Source: Bacillus renqingensis
GTDB taxonomy: Bacteria > Bacillota > Bacilli > Bacillales > Cytobacillaceae
Assembly (NCBI RefSeq): GCF_016464375.1
Contig: NZ_JADDIU010000038.1
Span: 1 to 47,024, forward strand
Reading direction: 5' to 3'
DNA: 47,024 bases
Made by a program: the position numbers and the translations under genes. The notes beneath the pieces are model-generated. The model was not told the DNA's origin. It saw only the letters and a program-made list of their open reading frames with translations, and did not search any database. Below are positions 29,982 through 38,016 of the stretch, one piece after another. How positions within the stretch are numbered: the stretch's first letter is position 1; each line of letters starts with the position of its first letter.

Positions 29982-30632
29982 TTAGACCTGCTTATTTTCA
30001 AGTCTTCGGGCGACTAGTGATAAGCCATAGTTTACAATAAAGTACATGAATGCCACTACAATAAAGATTGGAAAAATGTAATTTACATTTTGGGCATAAA
30101 TGATTTGGGCGTTATGCATGAATTCTGGTAAAGCAATAATCACGCATAGAGAAGTGTCCTTCAATAAAGAGATAAATTGGCTGACAATGGGAGGTACCAT
30201 TCTCCTAAGTGCCTGCGGCATGACAATATATCTTAATGTTTGGGTATACGTTAATCCAGACGAACGGGCTGCTTCAATTTGCCCTTTATCAATGGAATTC
30301 AACCCCCCTCTGACAATCTCAGCCAGCATCGCCGATTCAAATACAGTCAATGCTGATATCGCCGCTACCGTGACGCTCAGCTTGAGTCCTACTTCCGGCA
30401 AGGCAAAAAAAGTGAAGAAAATAATAAGCAAAAGTGGCATATTTCTGATCGTTTCGACAATCACAGCCATGATCTTGGAGACGACAGGAATTTTTGCATA
30501 CCGCAATGTTCCTAATAGTGTTCCAATAATAAAACTTAGTAGAATCGAAATAAAGGCAATGTATAACGTTACCATAAACCCATGGGCGAGGAATTTTAAA
30601 TGATCGACTGAAAGAGCTCCTGCAATATCCAT
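29982..30632 (-). CDS. glnP: Amino-acid ABC transporter permease (GlnP-like)
   Basis: A 216-residue HisM-type permease with five membrane helices. The coupling loop EAARSSGLTYTQTLRYIVMP-QALRRMVP carries the EAA motif that contacts the ATPase. VETIRNMPLLLIIFF is typical of glutamine/glutamate permeases. AAGGAGGGGAATT precedes the ATG. It is the last gene of a four-gene minus-strand unit, 11 bases after the second permease gene, in the same order as B. subtilis glnQHMP. Confidence 0.88.
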   Translation of the reverse strand: MDIAGALSVDHLKFLAHGFMVTLYIAFISILLSFIIGTLLGTLRYAKIPVVSKIMAVIVETIRNMPLLLIIFFTFFALPEVGLKLSVTVAAISALTVFESAMLAEIVRGGLNSIDKGQIEAARSSGLTYTQTLRYIVMPQALRRMVPPIVSQFISLLKDTSLCVIIALPEFMHNAQIIYAQNVNYIFPIFIVVAFMYFIVNYGLSLVARRLENKQV

Positions 30633-30643
30633 AATTCCCCTCC

Positions 30644-31297
30644 TTAATGACTTCTAGCCAGACGTTTTTCCAGATAACCAACGCCGAGACTTAGTGGTAT
30701 TGTTAAGACAAGATAAAATAATCCTACAAAAATGTAAACATCAAAGGTAATGAATGTATGGGAGGAAACAATATCTCCGAAATACATTAAATCAAGACCT
30801 GCAATCATTCCTAAAATCGATGAATTTTTAACCAGATTAATAAATTGGTTGCCAATTGGCGGTATCACGATTTTGATCGCTTGCGGTAAAATAATCGTCT
30901 TCATCGCCTGTAAATAGGTGAGACCAGATGATCTTGCAGCCTCCATTTGCCCTTTGGGAACAGATTGTATTCCAGCACGAATCGCTTCAGCAATAAAGGA
31001 AGCCGTATAAATGGAAAGGGCAATCGTCCCTGCGACAAACCCGGGTAATGTTACACCGACTGCCGGAAGACCGACATAAAAGAAAAAGGCAATGATAAGA
31101 AGAGGAATATTTCTAATAAACTCGACATAGGCAGTACCAATCCAATTTAATGGCTTAATCGGCGCAATTCTCATGACGGCAACAATCACACCAATAACAA
31201 AACTGCCTACCAGACCAATGAGACTGGCAAGCACCGTGTTCTTAAATCCTTCCAAATACGCATCCCAGTTATCGATCAGTATTGAAAAATCAATCAT
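30644..31297 (-). CDS. glnM: Amino-acid ABC transporter permease (GlnM-like)
   Basis: A 217-residue permease, paralogous to the downstream one, with VEFIRNIPLLIIAFFFY and the EAA loop EAARSSGLTYLQAMKTIILP. It forms a heterodimer with the GlnP-like protein. AAAAGGGGGGAGATCGAA precedes the ATG. It is separated from the binding-protein gene by 209 bases holding a hairpin and a dispersed repeat, unusual inside such an operon. Confidence 0.88.
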   Translation of the reverse strand: MIDFSILIDNWDAYLEGFKNTVLASLIGLVGSFVIGVIVAVMRIAPIKPLNWIGTAYVEFIRNIPLLIIAFFFYVGLPAVGVTLPGFVAGTIALSIYTASFIAEAIRAGIQSVPKGQMEAARSSGLTYLQAMKTIILPQAIKIVIPPIGNQFINLVKNSSILGMIAGLDLMYFGDIVSSHTFITFDVYIFVGLFYLVLTIPLSLGVGYLEKRLARSH

Positions 31298-31329
31298 TTC
31301 GATCTCCCCCCTTTTTCCTTAAATAAATT

Positions 31330-31455
31330 TTTCGACCTTGAGAATTGTCTAGCCCGCAAGGAAGGCCTCGACAGCATCAACATCGCACGCAGAAAAAGCG
31401 ATAGCTTTTTCGAGGAAGCCATACGCCGCTGACCAGGCGCCTTGCGCTTTTCTAG
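31330..31455 (-). repeat. Long dispersed repeat inside the gln operon
   Basis: GACCTTGAGAATTGTCTAGC at the left and ACCAGGCGCCTTGCGCTTTT at the right are the conserved ends of the long repeat, inverted relative to 1354 and 1541. The GAAAAAGCGATAGCTTTTTC core resembles that at 1655-1680. It separates the genes for binding protein and permease. Confidence 0.7.
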
Positions 31456-31464
31456 ATAAGAAGT

Positions 31465-31495
31465 ATCAGGATGAGCAAAGTTTGCTCATCCTGAT
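31465..31495 (-). promoter_or_regulatory. Strong hairpin directly after glnH
   Basis: ATCAGGATGAGCAAA and TTTGCTCATCCTGAT are perfect 15-base arms around one base. It begins 12 bases after the glnH stop in the direction of transcription. No T-tract follows, so it is more likely an mRNA 3'-end stabiliser or partial attenuator than a full terminator. It would allow more binding protein than permease to be made. Confidence 0.65.
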
Positions 31496-31506
31496 GTCAG
31501 TGGATG

Positions 31507-32319
31507 TTAGTTGGTTTTGATCCATTTGTTTTTAATTTCATCATATTTTCCGCTTTCTTTTATCTTCTTTAAGGCCTTGTTAAGGGCATCAACTAATTCT
31601 TTATTTCCCTTTTTAACAGCTATGCCATATGGCTCTTCTGTGAAAGTACCGCCGACTAACTGATAATTTGGATCCTGGTCAACCATTCCGTATAGGATGG
31701 AGTCATCAGTTGTTAAGGCATCCCCTTGGCCGGACTTCAACGCAGTGAAAGCTTCTGTATAGTTTTCATATTCTAATATAGTCGCTTCTGGAGCTTTTTC
31801 ACGAATATTAACTGCCGATGTGGAGCCTTTAACCGCAAGGACCTTCGTCCCTTTTTTCAAATCTTCCAGTCCCTTGATTGGGCTGCCTTTTTTGACAAGA
31901 AGTGATTGTCCGGCATCAAAGTATACATCTGAGAAGTCAACCTCTTTTTTACGATCCTCGGAAATGGTCATGGTTGCGACAATAGCATCAATATCACCGT
32001 TATTTAACATTGGAATACGCGTTTTCGATGTAACCTCTTTAAACTCAACCTTTTTCTCGTCACCGAGAATTTCTTTTGCCAGCTCTTTTGAAATATCAAT
32101 ATCGAAACCTTCTACTTCACCGGTTTTCGGGTTCTTAAGTCCAAATAATCTTGTATCGTATTTCACCCCAATAACAATCTTGCCTCTTTTTTTAATTTGG
32201 TCTAAGGCATTTTTGCCTGAACCGCTAGTAGCTTTATCTCCCTTGCCACAGGCAGCAAGCAGCATGGAAATCGCTAGAAATACAATCAATCCTACTTTAC
32301 TTGTTTTGCTTTTAAACAT
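31507..32319 (-). CDS. glnH: Amino-acid ABC transporter substrate-binding lipoprotein (GlnH-like)
   Basis: The 270-residue protein has a lipobox LLAAC (C24) and the family-3 solute-binding domain: GKIVIGVKYDTRLFGLKNP, EVEGFDIDISKELAKEI, DAIVATMTISEDRKKEVDFS, and GTFTEEPYGIAVKKGN. It captures glutamine, glutamate or aspartate outside the cell; the exact ligand is not certain. AGGGGGATTCAT precedes the ATG. It is the second gene of the operon, 16 bases after the ATPase. Confidence 0.9.
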   Translation of the reverse strand: MFKSKTSKVGLIVFLAISMLLAACGKGDKATSGSGKNALDQIKKRGKIVIGVKYDTRLFGLKNPKTGEVEGFDIDISKELAKEILGDEKKVEFKEVTSKTRIPMLNNGDIDAIVATMTISEDRKKEVDFSDVYFDAGQSLLVKKGSPIKGLEDLKKGTKVLAVKGSTSAVNIREKAPEATILEYENYTEAFTALKSGQGDALTTDDSILYGMVDQDPNYQLVGGTFTEEPYGIAVKKGNKELVDALNKALKKIKESGKYDEIKNKWIKTN

Positions 32320-32335
32320 ATGAATCCCCCTATTC

Positions 32336-33064
32336 TTAATGATTTAATATACGACTGAGAAATAGGCGCGCTCTTTCTTCTTTTGGATTCGCGTAAAACT
32401 CAGCCGGTGGTCCCTCTTCAAGAATTTGTCCATGATCCATAAAGATAATTCGGTCAGCCACTTCTTTAGCAAAGCCCATTTCATGGGTAACAACGACCAT
32501 GGTCATTCCTTCTTTTGCCAGAGTTTTCATAACATCCAATACTTCGCCAATCATTTCTGGATCCAGGGCAGATGTAGGTTCATCAAATAGCATAACTTCC
32601 GGTTTCATCGCAAGTCCTCTTGCAATCGCCACCCTTTGCTGCTGTCCCCCTGATAACTGTGAGGGATAGGAATTGGCTTTATCAGGTATACCTACTTTTT
32701 CGAGATAATATCTTGCAATCTTCTCAGCTTCGTCTTTCGATTGTTTTAAAACCATCATAGGTGCAATGGTGATGTTTTCAAGTACAGTTTTGTGAGGATA
32801 TAAGTGGAAGTGTTGAAAAACCATTCCAATATTCCGCCGTAACTGATTGATATTTGTTTTTTTATCATTTACCTTTATTCCGTTAACCGTTAATTCCCCG
32901 TCAGAGATAGTTTCTAACTGATTAATGCAGCGAAGCAGCGTACTTTTCCCTGAACCAGAAGGACCAATGACGACAACAACTTCCCCTCTATTAATTTCCA
33001 AATTAATATTTTTAAGCACATGAAAATCGCCGTAATACTTATTAACAGAATCAAACCGAATCAC
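32336..33064 (-). CDS. glnQ: Amino-acid ABC transporter ATP-binding protein (GlnQ-like)
   Basis: A 242-residue ATPase with Walker [10 protein letters not shown] (34-42), the signature [16 protein letters not shown], Walker [15 protein letters not shown], and the switch VVTHE. Its size and [14 protein letters not shown] segment are typical of the polar amino-acid class. The GTG at 33064 follows GGGAGG with a seven-base spacer. It leads the operon. A 25-base inverted repeat (AGTTAAT at 33106, ATTAACT at 33124) lies upstream; I see no TnrA box. Confidence 0.92.
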   Translation of the reverse strand: MIRFDSVNKYYGDFHVLKNINLEINRGEVVVVIGPSGSGKSTLLRCINQLETISDGELTVNGIKVNDKKTNINQLRRNIGMVFQHFHLYPHKTVLENITIAPMMVLKQSKDEAEKIARYYLEKVGIPDKANSYPSQLSGGQQQRVAIARGLAMKPEVMLFDEPTSALDPEMIGEVLDVMKTLAKEGMTMVVVTHEMGFAKEVADRIIFMDHGQILEEGPPAEFYANPKEERARLFLSRILNH

Positions 33065-33230
33065 GCCAAAACCTCCCTCTGTTGGTCTATCCTATGTATG
33101 AAACCAGTTAATTATCAATAATTATTAACTTTCGACTCTTTGGAATTTATAAAAAATTCCCCATAAAAATATTCTATAATTTTTTTCCAATATAGTAAAT
33201 ATTAATTTAGAAATTTTTGATAATTAAAAA

Positions 33231-33357
33231 GGAGGGGGCTGTCCAAAAAGGGCAAATCCTATAAAATTAAAAAATTATGAATGCTGTTATATCAACATTT
33301 TTGCACAGAAAAAGGGGCGTCCAAAGTCGAAAAATTGACTTTTAGGACAGCCCCTCC
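33231..33357. mobile_element. 127-bp MITE-like inverted repeat
   Basis: GGAGGGGGCTGTCC (33231-33244) faces GGACAGCCCCTCC (33345-33357), and the inner part has CAAAGTC/GACTTTT. Ends of the type GGGGCTGTCCAAAAAG are found in Bacillus insertion sequences and their short non-coding derivatives. No ORF is present. The right end lies four bases beyond the stop of the L,D-transpeptidase gene, so it may now serve as that gene's terminator. Confidence 0.6.
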
Positions 33358-33361
33358 TATG

Positions 33362-34792
33362 CTAATAAATAACAACCGGGTCGTAAGTGCTGAGATTGTC
33401 ATATACTGCTTTCATTATATCAGGAGGCGTGTTGACGCAGCCGCCCGATCCTGCTGTTAAATAGGCATTACTTCCCCAGTTTGTCCGCCAGCTGGCATCG
33501 TGGAAACCTTGTCCGCTGTTTGTGAACGGAGCCCAGTAATTCACCTTAACTGCATATTCTCCTTTTCCAACGGCACTGCCTCGAAGTGTGTACTGTGTTC
33601 GTTTATAGAGGATATACCATACCCCTGGTGAGGTATCTTCACCAGTGCTATGTTTGCCGGTCACTACATGTGTTGTGAGTACCAATTGTCCCTTTCTGTA
33701 AATCCACATACGCTGTTCGGCAATAGACACTTCAGCATACGTGTCGCCAATGCCATTGTTTGTGGTTGTTCCATAACCGATGCCTTCATTACTCCAGCCA
33801 TGGCCGTAAATATTAGCAGCAGACATTGATTTTTCTTTGCCTGTTTCGAAAGCTTTCTGAATCCGCGCCGCTTCTTTTTCAACATTTATCGCCCAGCCAT
33901 AGCCTTGTCCTTTTACAGATATCACCCTGCCTGAATGGGTCTTAAATGTGAAGTTCTTGTCTAAGGTGGATTGAGTACGATTAATTTCAGCAATCTTGTT
34001 CCTAATCCCGCTTGGGTCGATTTTAATGCTCATATCTTTGGACACAGAGGCATTTTTAATTAATTCGCTGGCTTTCAACGAATATACTTTATTCTGTACT
34101 TTATAATCAATGGCCCGCCCGAGAAGTTCCTGCAGCTTATTCTCTTCCTTCTTGATAATCGGACTATCTTCTTTAATAGGCCGTAAGTATTTAGGGCTCA
34201 GACGGATGTCACTTTTATACTCCTGCTTCTCGTAATCCTTCAATAGGCGTGCGACATCATACTGTTCTCCATTCCTGCTTTGGGAGATCACAATTTTTCC
34301 CTGCACAAGCTTCGCTTCAGCATCTTGAGGTGCCTTTAAACTTTTATTCATAGCGAGAAGCTTTTCCTCTACAAGCTTTTTCATCGTTTGATTGCGATAG
34401 TGATCCGCTTCTTCAGGTATCAGCGAATAGCTTTTTTTCTTTGAGGAAGGAAAAAATGTCCACTGGCTTTTGAGTAATTTTTTCACCTTAGGTAAATCTT
34501 TATCAGTAAATCCCATCTTTGTGTCGGTTTCATCTAAAATTTGCTGTTCTCCAACATAAACTCTGTTTTTCAGTACAGCTGTTTTTAACTTTTTAATGGC
34601 TTGATCAGCAGTCAGCCCTCCGACTTTTGTGTCATTAATCATAATCTGCGAATTGAACCGGGTTGCCTGATAATAACTGATTCCCCCAACTAAAAGTGCA
34701 AGTAGAATGATGATACTTGTTGTGATAAACCTCCAGTTTTTAAACCGTTTGATGGAGTGTACCTCAACTGATTTATTTTCCGTATTGTTCAT
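33362..34792 (-). CDS. L,D-transpeptidase (YkuD) with PG-binding/VanW-like N-terminal domain
   Basis: The start is the ATG at 34792 (MNNTENKSVEV), six bases after GGAGGGG; frames upstream lack a ribosome site. The 476-residue protein has a cytosolic N-terminus, one membrane helix (about 20-42, FITTSIIILLALLVGGISYY), a VanW-like/PG-binding-4 region (50-340) and a C-terminal YkuD domain. The catalytic part reads FHDASWR followed by AGSGGCVN, with C452 as nucleophile. It makes or edits 3-3 cross-links in peptidoglycan outside the membrane. It appears to be a single-gene unit. Confidence 0.9.
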   Translation of the reverse strand: MNNTENKSVEVHSIKRFKNWRFITTSIIILLALLVGGISYYQATRFNSQIMINDTKVGGLTADQAIKKLKTAVLKNRVYVGEQQILDETDTKMGFTDKDLPKVKKLLKSQWTFFPSSKKKSYSLIPEEADHYRNQTMKKLVEEKLLAMNKSLKAPQDAEAKLVQGKIVISQSRNGEQYDVARLLKDYEKQEYKSDIRLSPKYLRPIKEDSPIIKKEENKLQELLGRAIDYKVQNKVYSLKASELIKNASVSKDMSIKIDPSGIRNKIAEINRTQSTLDKNFTFKTHSGRVISVKGQGYGWAINVEKEAARIQKAFETGKEKSMSAANIYGHGWSNEGIGYGTTTNNGIGDTYAEVSIAEQRMWIYRKGQLVLTTHVVTGKHSTGEDTSPGVWYILYKRTQYTLRGSAVGKGEYAVKVNYWAPFTNSGQGFHDASWRTNWGSNAYLTAGSGGCVNTPPDIMKAVYDNLSTYDPVVIY

Positions 34793-35025
34793 AAACATCC
34801 CCTCCGCCAACCTGATAACCTCGGTATTCACGTCCACCGACTTTGAACTAGTATTTTTGTACCAAAACCCTCCACTAGTGTACCTCATTTCTCTTAAATT
34901 TTCACTATTAATTTACCAAATTTTATGAGGTTAGAGGGACGAGGGGGATGCTATTGAAATCGTTTTGTTGTCCTTGGTAAAGAAGGAAGCATTTTTAGAT
35001 TATGTAAGGAGTATTATTTTTGATT

Positions 35026-35394
35026 TTACTGGTCTATTAATATTTCTAAATCTTTATCTAAAATAAATACTTCTATTCGTTCACCTTTTTTAGTGCTAAT
35101 ATCGCTATGACTTGAGAGAACGGTACAATTAGTGTATTGTTCAACAATATCTTCAAAGTTTTGGCTGTACATTTCACGAAGAACCTGTCTCATTTGTTTC
35201 ACTAATTTTCTTCCATATTGATGACTAACCAAATGTTTTTCTTCAATGGTTAGTACCCCTTTAAATCTGGCAATAATCATATCATGAACAATATATGTTT
35301 TTACCTCTTGCGGACCCCGTCCAAAAAGTTCACGGTGTAGTTTAATGAAGGCTTCATTTAACTCTACCTCCAGTTTTTTCTTTGACTTTGCCAT
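35026..35394 (-). CDS. DUF2294-family protein
   Basis: The ATG at 35394 (MAKSKKKLEVELNEAFI) follows GGGAGGAAGAGAA; 122 residues. The motifs KLHRELFGRGPQEVKTYIV, ARFKGVLTIEEKHLV and YGRKLVKQMRQVLRE define DUF2294, a family of small cytoplasmic proteins sometimes linked to sodium- or potassium-dependent transport genes. Its function is unknown. It is divergent from the c-di-AMP-controlled kdp region. Confidence 0.82.
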   Translation of the reverse strand: MAKSKKKLEVELNEAFIKLHRELFGRGPQEVKTYIVHDMIIARFKGVLTIEEKHLVSHQYGRKLVKQMRQVLREMYSQNFEDIVEQYTNCTVLSSHSDISTKKGERIEVFILDKDLEILIDQ

Positions 35395-35577
35395 TTCTCT
35401 TCCTCCCAATATCCAACATGGAACATATATTACGCTTGGAAAATTTTAATTGTCAATATCAATTTTTAAAAATCTAAAATAAGGCGGATTTGAATGAATT
35501 CATTAGGTAATTGGAGAATTTATTGGCTTTTTTCATAAAAACAACGGTATTTTGCTGGAAATGATTGAATATCAAGT

Positions 35578-35606
35578 TTTACAAACCCATTCCATCTGAG
35601 TAGAAT
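35578..35606 (+). promoter_or_regulatory. Promoter of the kdp riboswitch transcript
   Basis: TTTACA (35578-35583) and TAGAAT (35601-35606) are separated by 17 bases. Transcription would start near 35613, shortly before the riboswitch. Confidence 0.6.
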
Positions 35607-35629
35607 ATCCCTCATACAGAATTTCAATT

Positions 35630-35765
35630 GAATACAATCGGCCTAATCTCAATTTGAGAACGGAGGACCCATTTCTTTGGGGTTAATTCTACAGACAGTA
35701 GAAGGGATGAGATTTCTCTTTCGCCATCCTACCCGTCAGCTAACTTCGTCGGCTAAAGCGAAGGA
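35630..35765 (+). ncRNA. ydaO-type c-di-AMP riboswitch
   Basis: The run contains the conserved blocks of the ydaO-yuaA motif: AACGGAGGACCC, TTTGGGGTTAATTC, the GAAGGGATGAGA stem, CTTTCGCCATCCTACCCGTC and AGCTAACTTCGTCGGC. A terminator hairpin follows at once. In bacilli this RNA senses c-di-AMP and stops transcription of potassium importers when the ligand is abundant. Here it stands before kdpFABC, consistent with that role. Confidence 0.85.
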
Positions 35766-35771
35766 GGTCAT

Positions 35772-35801
35772 AAGACCCCCTTTTCAAGGGGCTTTTTTTA
35801 T
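35772..35801 (+). terminator. Riboswitch-controlled terminator
   Basis: AAGACCCC pairs with GGGGCTT around CTTTTCAA, followed by a run of seven T. It is the expression platform of the c-di-AMP riboswitch. Confidence 0.85.
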
Positions 35802-36119
35802 ACATTCATTCAATGTAGTAAAAAGAGCAGCTTGAATCATAAGTAGGTCTTTTTATTTTGCTAAATTTTAAGAAAGTGTCAGAGTAGACAGAATGCAAAG
35901 AGAGCAGAAAAGCTAGCTAGGCATTAGGTAGACTACTGTATACTTCTCTACAAAATTTTGAAGGAACTTGAAGATATAACGTCATTATTTTTTAATGGTG
36001 AAAATGCTTTAGTTCTAAGTTTGTAGAGAGAGTGTGCATTAGTCTATTTTTTTATTCCCAAAAATACCTAATGCATTAAAAGTTGATTCAATTACATTAA
36101 ATCTTTAAGGGTGATGAAA
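35802..36119. other. Long leader between riboswitch and kdp genes
   Basis: About 320 bases carry no gene that I recognise. A stem of TGCATTAG (about 36035) and CTAATGCA (about 36069) encloses a T-rich loop and could be a second regulatory hairpin. GTAGAGAGAGTG and CTACAAAATTTTG stretches suggest further structure. Confidence 0.4.
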
Positions 36120-36230
36120 ATGATGACTTTCGTAATGATTTTGCTCCTTTGTGGGGGATATATAGGGATCTATTTCTTTACAGGCTGGTGCGAACGACTA
36201 CTTGAGGAAGAAGGTGACATAAAAAAATGA
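36120..36230 (+). CDS. 36-residue membrane peptide preceding kdpF
   Basis: ATG at 36120, eight bases after AAGGG, encodes MMTFVMILLLCGGYIGIYFF and TGWCERLLEEEGDIKK. It has a single membrane helix and an acidic tail. The last four bases (ATGA) overlap the start of kdpF, so the two should be translationally coupled. I do not recognise a named family. A structural or regulatory subunit of the Kdp pump is the best guess. Confidence 0.65.
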   Translation: MMTFVMILLLCGGYIGIYFFTGWCERLLEEEGDIKK

Positions 36231-36304
36231 TCATCATTGTATGGTTTACATTATTTGTATTTTGTTATTTAACTTATGCTCTTATCCATCCTGAGAAATT
36301 TTAA
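36227..36304 (+). CDS. kdpF: Potassium-transporting ATPase subunit KdpF
   Basis: ATG at 36227 encodes MIIIVWFTLFVFCYLTYALI followed by HPEKF, 25 residues. The Y-L-YAL--PEKF ending is the KdpF signature. KdpF is a one-helix lipid-like stabiliser of the KdpABC complex. It lies 18 bases before kdpA. Confidence 0.88.
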   Translation: MIIIVWFTLFVFCYLTYALIHPEKF

Positions 36305-36322
36305 AAAAGGAGTACTTTGAAC

Positions 36323-38002
36323 ATGGATATATTACAAATGCTTGTCGTTATTCTAATCGTTATCTTATTGGTAAAACCATTGGGTACTTATCTGTATCAT
36401 GTGTTTTCGAATGAAAGTAATAAAACGGACAAATGGTTTGGCTGGTTAGAGAGGGTTATTTATAAGCTTGCAGGATTCAAAGAACGGCGACACATGTCGT
36501 GGAAAAAGTATGTGGTTTCTTTAATTCTGATGAATGCTGTATTGGTTGCAATCGGCTTCCTGCTTTTTTTATTCCAAGGCAGTCTGATTCTTAATCCGAG
36601 TAAGATCAAAGATATGGAGCCAACTTTAGCGTTTAACACGATCGTGAGCTTCATGACAAATACGAATTTACAGCATTATAGCGGTGAAACAGGTCTTTCT
36701 TACTTTTCGCAAATGGCTGTTATCATCATGATGATGTTTACTTCTGCAGCCACTGGTCTGGCAGTAGCTATTGCATTTATTCGAGGCATCACTTCAAAAG
36801 GAGAAACCATCGGGAACTTTTTTGAGGATTTTACAAAGGCAATCACTCGAATATTACTTCCATTATCGATTATCATGACCATTGTTTTAGTTGGATTAAA
36901 GGTTCCGCAAACCCTTGGCCCAACGATTCATGCAGCAACCCTCGAAGGAAACATACAGAATATCACCATCGGGCCTGTAGCTGCTTTGGAATCAATTAAA
37001 CATCTAGGGACAAATGGGGGAGGATTTTTCGGTGCAAACTCATCACATCCATTTGAAAATCCAAGTCCGATTACAAATGTATTAGAAATTATGATGATGT
37101 GGTGTATTCCGGCATCGTTAACCTATACGTTCGGGAAATTTGCTAAGAATCAGAAACAAGGCTGGGTCATTTTCAGTTCTATGCTCATTTTGTTTGTTGG
37201 ATTTTTAGCGCTTGTCTATTATTCAGAGAGCCAGGGAAATCCCGCACTGAATGCAATGGGATTAAATCATTATCAAGGAAGCATGGAAGGGAAAGAAGTT
37301 CGTTTTGGAATTGCTCAATCTTCCCTTTTCACAACGGTTACAACGGCTGCAACAACAGGCAGCGTTAACAACATGCACGACACATTAACTCCATTAGGTT
37401 GTTTAGTTCCACTTGCTTTAATGATGTTAAACCTTGTTTTTGGCGGTGACGGTGTTGGTTTAGTGAATATGTTAATGTATGCAATCCTAGCTGTCTTTCT
37501 ATGTGGACTACTGGTTGGCAGGACACCTGAGTTCTTAGGCAAAAAAATAGAGCCGAAGGAAATGAAGTTAATAACGATTGCTTTATTAGCCCATCCCTTT
37601 ATTATTTTATTACCTACAGCGATTGCATTCTTAACTGAGTTGGGAAAGGGAGCTATTAGCAATCCGGGCTTCCATGGGATTTCACAAGTACTTTATGAGT
37701 ATACTTCCTCGGCTGCTAACAATGGGTCTGGATTTGAGGGGCTAGGAGATAATACTTCATTTTGGAATATATCCACCGGTATTGTGATGTTCCTAGGTCG
37801 TTATATTTCTATGATTGCGTTACTTGGGGTTGCAGGGTCACTCTTGAAAAAACAATGGGTACCCGAAAATATGGGTACATTTCGAACAGATAATGGGTTG
37901 TTTATCGGAATTTTAGTAGGGGTTGTCCTAATCATAGGGGCACTTACATTTCTTCCTGTTTTAGCATTAGGTCCGATTGCAGAATATTTATCGATTCGAT
38001 AA
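36323..38002 (+). CDS. kdpA: Potassium-transporting ATPase subunit KdpA
   Basis: The start is taken at the ATG at 36323 ([10 protein letters not shown]), 10 bases after GGAG; TTG at 36317 is an alternative. The 559-residue channel-like subunit has four pore repeats with filter-type segments such as [49 protein letters not shown] and [17 protein letters not shown]. It selects K+ and hands it to KdpB. The gene ends 14 bases before the kdpB start. Confidence 0.95.
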   Translation: MDILQMLVVILIVILLVKPLGTYLYHVFSNESNKTDKWFGWLERVIYKLAGFKERRHMSWKKYVVSLILMNAVLVAIGFLLFLFQGSLILNPSKIKDMEPTLAFNTIVSFMTNTNLQHYSGETGLSYFSQMAVIIMMMFTSAATGLAVAIAFIRGITSKGETIGNFFEDFTKAITRILLPLSIIMTIVLVGLKVPQTLGPTIHAATLEGNIQNITIGPVAALESIKHLGTNGGGFFGANSSHPFENPSPITNVLEIMMMWCIPASLTYTFGKFAKNQKQGWVIFSSMLILFVGFLALVYYSESQGNPALNAMGLNHYQGSMEGKEVRFGIAQSSLFTTVTTAATTGSVNNMHDTLTPLGCLVPLALMMLNLVFGGDGVGLVNMLMYAILAVFLCGLLVGRTPEFLGKKIEPKEMKLITIALLAHPFIILLPTAIAFLTELGKGAISNPGFHGISQVLYEYTSSAANNGSGFEGLGDNTSFWNISTGIVMFLGRYISMIALLGVAGSLLKKQWVPENMGTFRTDNGLFIGILVGVVLIIGALTFLPVLALGPIAEYLSIR

Positions 38003-38016
38003 TGGGGGGATTTAAA

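Noticed and set aside
30100..30603. 167-residue ORF opposite the glnP-like gene
   Set aside because: The permease frame has full family motifs and a ribosome site; the antisense frame has neither.
33065..33230. TnrA/GlnR box before glnQ
   Set aside because: The TGTNANA-type dyad is not found; only an unrelated AGTTAAT/ATTAACT repeat is seen.
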